From contig NZ_LZKR01000026.1 of the NCBI RefSeq assembly GCF_001672915.1, forward strand, positions 1 through 53,670: a DNA stretch of 53,670 bases, given 5' to 3'. This document shows, piece after piece, positions 52,361 to 53,670 of this stretch. Position 1 is the first letter of the stretch, and each line of letters opens with the position of its first letter. The notes under the pieces were generated by a model. The model was not told the origin of the DNA. It did no database searches and worked only from the letters and a program-made list of their open reading frames with translations. A program made the translations under genes and the position numbers. This stretch comes from Mycobacterium sp. 1245805.9. Its GTDB lineage: Bacteria > Actinomycetota > Actinomycetes > Mycobacteriales > Mycobacteriaceae.

Positions 52361-53670
52361 ATGTCATTCGTATTCGCTGTGCCAGGAATAGTTTCGGGAA
52401 CGGCTTCGGATTTAGCGGATATCGGCGCCACAATCGGCGCGGCCACCTCGACCGCGGCGGCCCCGACGACCGAAATCGCGGCGGCCGCCGCGGACGAGCT
52501 GTCGGTGGGCGTCGCGGCGCTGTTTTCCGCACAGGCCAAGGAGTTTCAGGCGCTCAGTGCGCGGGCGGCGGCCTATCACGCCGAGTTCGTCGCGGCGCTG
52601 TCGGCGGGCGGGGCGGCCTACGCGGCCGCCGAGGCCGCGAACGCGTCACCGCTGCAGGCCCTGGAACAGCAGCTGCTCGGCCTGGTGAACACCCCCACCC
52701 AGCTGCTGCTGGGGCGCCCGCTGATCGGCAACGGGGCCAACGGGACGCCGGGCACCGGCGCACCCGGAGGCGCCGGCGGGATCCTGATCGGCAACGGTGG
52801 CGCCGGCGGGTCCGGCGGGGCGGGACTGCCGGGCGGCAAGGGGGGGGCCGCCGGGCTAATCGGCGTCGGCGGGGCCGGCGGCGCCGGCGGTAGCTCCCCC
52901 ACCGGCAACGGCGGAGCGGGCGGCGCCGGCGGGGCCGGCGGCCTGCTGTTCGGTTCCGGGGGCCCCGGTGGAGTCGGCGGGTTTGCGCTCGCCACCGGCA
53001 ATGGCGGCGCGGGCGGTGCCGGCGGGGCCGCCGGCCTGTTCGGCGCCGGCGGTCTCGGCGGTGCCGGCGGGGGTGGCCAGTTCGGCGGTGCCGGCGGAGC
53101 GGGCGGCCGCAGCGGGTTGTTGGACCCCTTCGCACCGGGTGGCGCGGGCGGCACGGGCGGGACGGGGAACGGCAGCGGCTTCCACGGCGGGACCGGCGGC
53201 ACCGGCGGCGCAGGCGGCCTCTTCAACCCCGGGGGGGCCGGCGGCAACGCCGTGCTGTTGGGCGACGGCGGCAATGGCGGCAACGGTGGCCTCGGCCTGA
53301 CGACGGGAGGCACGGGTGCCGGTGGCGGCGGTGGGCTGGTCTTCGGCGCCGACGGGTTCAACGCCCCCGTCAATCCCTCTCCCTGGCACACGGTGACGCA
53401 GTCGGTGCTCGGGGCGATCAACGCGCCCACCGAGCAGTTCCTGGGCCGGCCATTGATCGGCAACGGCGCCAACGCCCCCGCCGGCAGCGGGCTTAGCGGC
53501 GGTGCCGGCGGGATCTTGTTCGGCGACGGTGGCGCGGGTGGATCCGGCTCCGCGGGTGCCGTCGGTGGTGCCGGGGGGGCGGCCGGGCTGATGGGTGCCG
53601 GCGGTGCCGGGGGCGCGGGCGGCTTTGCGACCGCCGGAACCGCGGGCACCGGCGGCGCGGGCGGTGCCGG
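52361..53670 (+). CDS. PE-PGRS family protein (3' end outside window)
   Basis: From ATG 52361 the frame stays open to the window end (436 codons). Residues 1-~95 are a PE domain (MSFVFAVPG start, then a helical Ala-rich region through [23 protein letters not shown]). A linker follows with [13 protein letters not shown], the anchor usual in this family, and then Gly-Gly-Ala and Gly-Gly-Asn repeats. A second anchor segment ([14 protein letters not shown]) begins near residue 360 and starts a second PGRS block. PE_PGRS proteins are exported through ESX-5 to the cell surface. The position downstream of glgB is that of Rv1325c (PE_PGRS24) in M. tuberculosis. The contig probably breaks here because of the repeats. 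Confidence 0.9.
   Translation, partial: MSFVFAVPGIVSGTASDLADIGATIGAATSTAAAPTTEIAAAAADELSVGVAALFSAQAKEFQALSARAAAYHAEFVAALSAGGAAYAAAEAANASPLQALEQQLLGLVNTPTQLLLGRPLIGNGANGTPGTGAPGGAGGILIGNGGAGGSGGAGLPGGKGGAAGLIGVGGAGGAGGSSPTGNGGAGGAGGAGGLLFGSGGPGGVGGFALATGNGGAGGAGGAAGLFGAGGLGGAGGGGQFGGAGGAGGRSGLLDPFAPGGAGGTGGTGNGSGFHGGTGGTGGAGGLFNPGGAGGNAVLLGDGGNGGNGGLGLTTGGTGAGGGGGLVFGADGFNAPVNPSPWHTVTQSVLGAINAPTEQFLGRPLIGNGANAPAGSGLSGGAGGILFGDGGAGGSGSAGAVGGAGGAAGLMGAGGAGGAGGFATAGTAGTGGAGGA

Noticed and set aside
52618..53649. Long Pro/Ala-rich frame on the minus strand (343 residues)
   Set aside because: It is the antisense shadow of Gly-rich PGRS repeats; the plus-strand PE frame is open and has the PE domain and a ribosome site.
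52700..53670. Short repeated units that could suggest a CRISPR or satellite array
   Set aside because: The repeats are Gly-Gly-Ala/Asn codons of a PE_PGRS gene with no constant spacer length.

Overview
The window looks like a piece of a slow-growing Mycobacterium genome. GC is high throughout and codon use fits. The right part (about 35 kb to the end) is the block known in M. tuberculosis as Rv1343c to Rv1325c, inverted: lprD, DUF3817, rdgB, rph, Rv1339, murI, a rhomboid gene, a cysM scrap, a DmpA-type peptidase, DUF2017, clpS, pncB1, dinG, glgP, glgE, glgB and a PE_PGRS gene. PE_PGRS genes are typical of slow growers outside the M. avium complex, so a species of that kind is my guess. No gene-free stretch exceeds 300 bases. 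The window starts exactly on a 77-base inverted repeat and ends inside PGRS repeats. It therefore probably is a whole short-read contig, and its first ~280 bases may be a fold-back join.

Region 1 (1-24,220) is a dense CoA-thioester catabolic cluster. Left part: acyl-CoA synthetase, amidohydrolase and crotonase (minus); three small stress or unknown genes; a DapA-type lyase with an SDR (minus); a TetR regulator; a crotonase with a hotdog thioesterase (minus). Middle: a plus-strand operon of three crotonases followed by three overlapping AMP-forming CoA ligases. Right: a minus operon of SDR, thiolase, class III CoA-transferase, acyl-CoA dehydrogenase and GntR regulator, divergent from an acyl-CoA dehydrogenase with a mycofactocin-type SDR. 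A shared operator-like sequence lies in front of three of these units, beside the TetR gene, so they may form one local regulon. The substrate is unknown; the enzyme set would allow CoA activation, dehydrogenation, hydration or C-C cleavage, and thiolysis.

Region 2 (24,269-34,914) holds a PPOX-type flavoprotein, an APH-fold kinase, the iron-carboxymycobactin importer irtA-irtB behind an IdeR-like box, a DesA3-type desaturase with its ferredoxin reductase, an NmrA-like protein, two small unknown proteins, and a tRNA-Leu(UAG) with a stray copy of its 3' end 500 bases away.

Region 3 (34,984-53,670) is the conserved housekeeping block: nucleotide sanitation and RNA processing (rdgB, rph), cAMP breakdown (Rv1339-like), cell wall (murI), proteolysis adaptor (clpS), NAD salvage (pncB), DNA repair helicase (dinG) and alpha-glucan metabolism (glgP, glgE, glgB). 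Its main surprise is that mec, cysO and almost all of cysM are missing; only the last ~40 codons of cysM remain, directly behind the peptidase stop codon.
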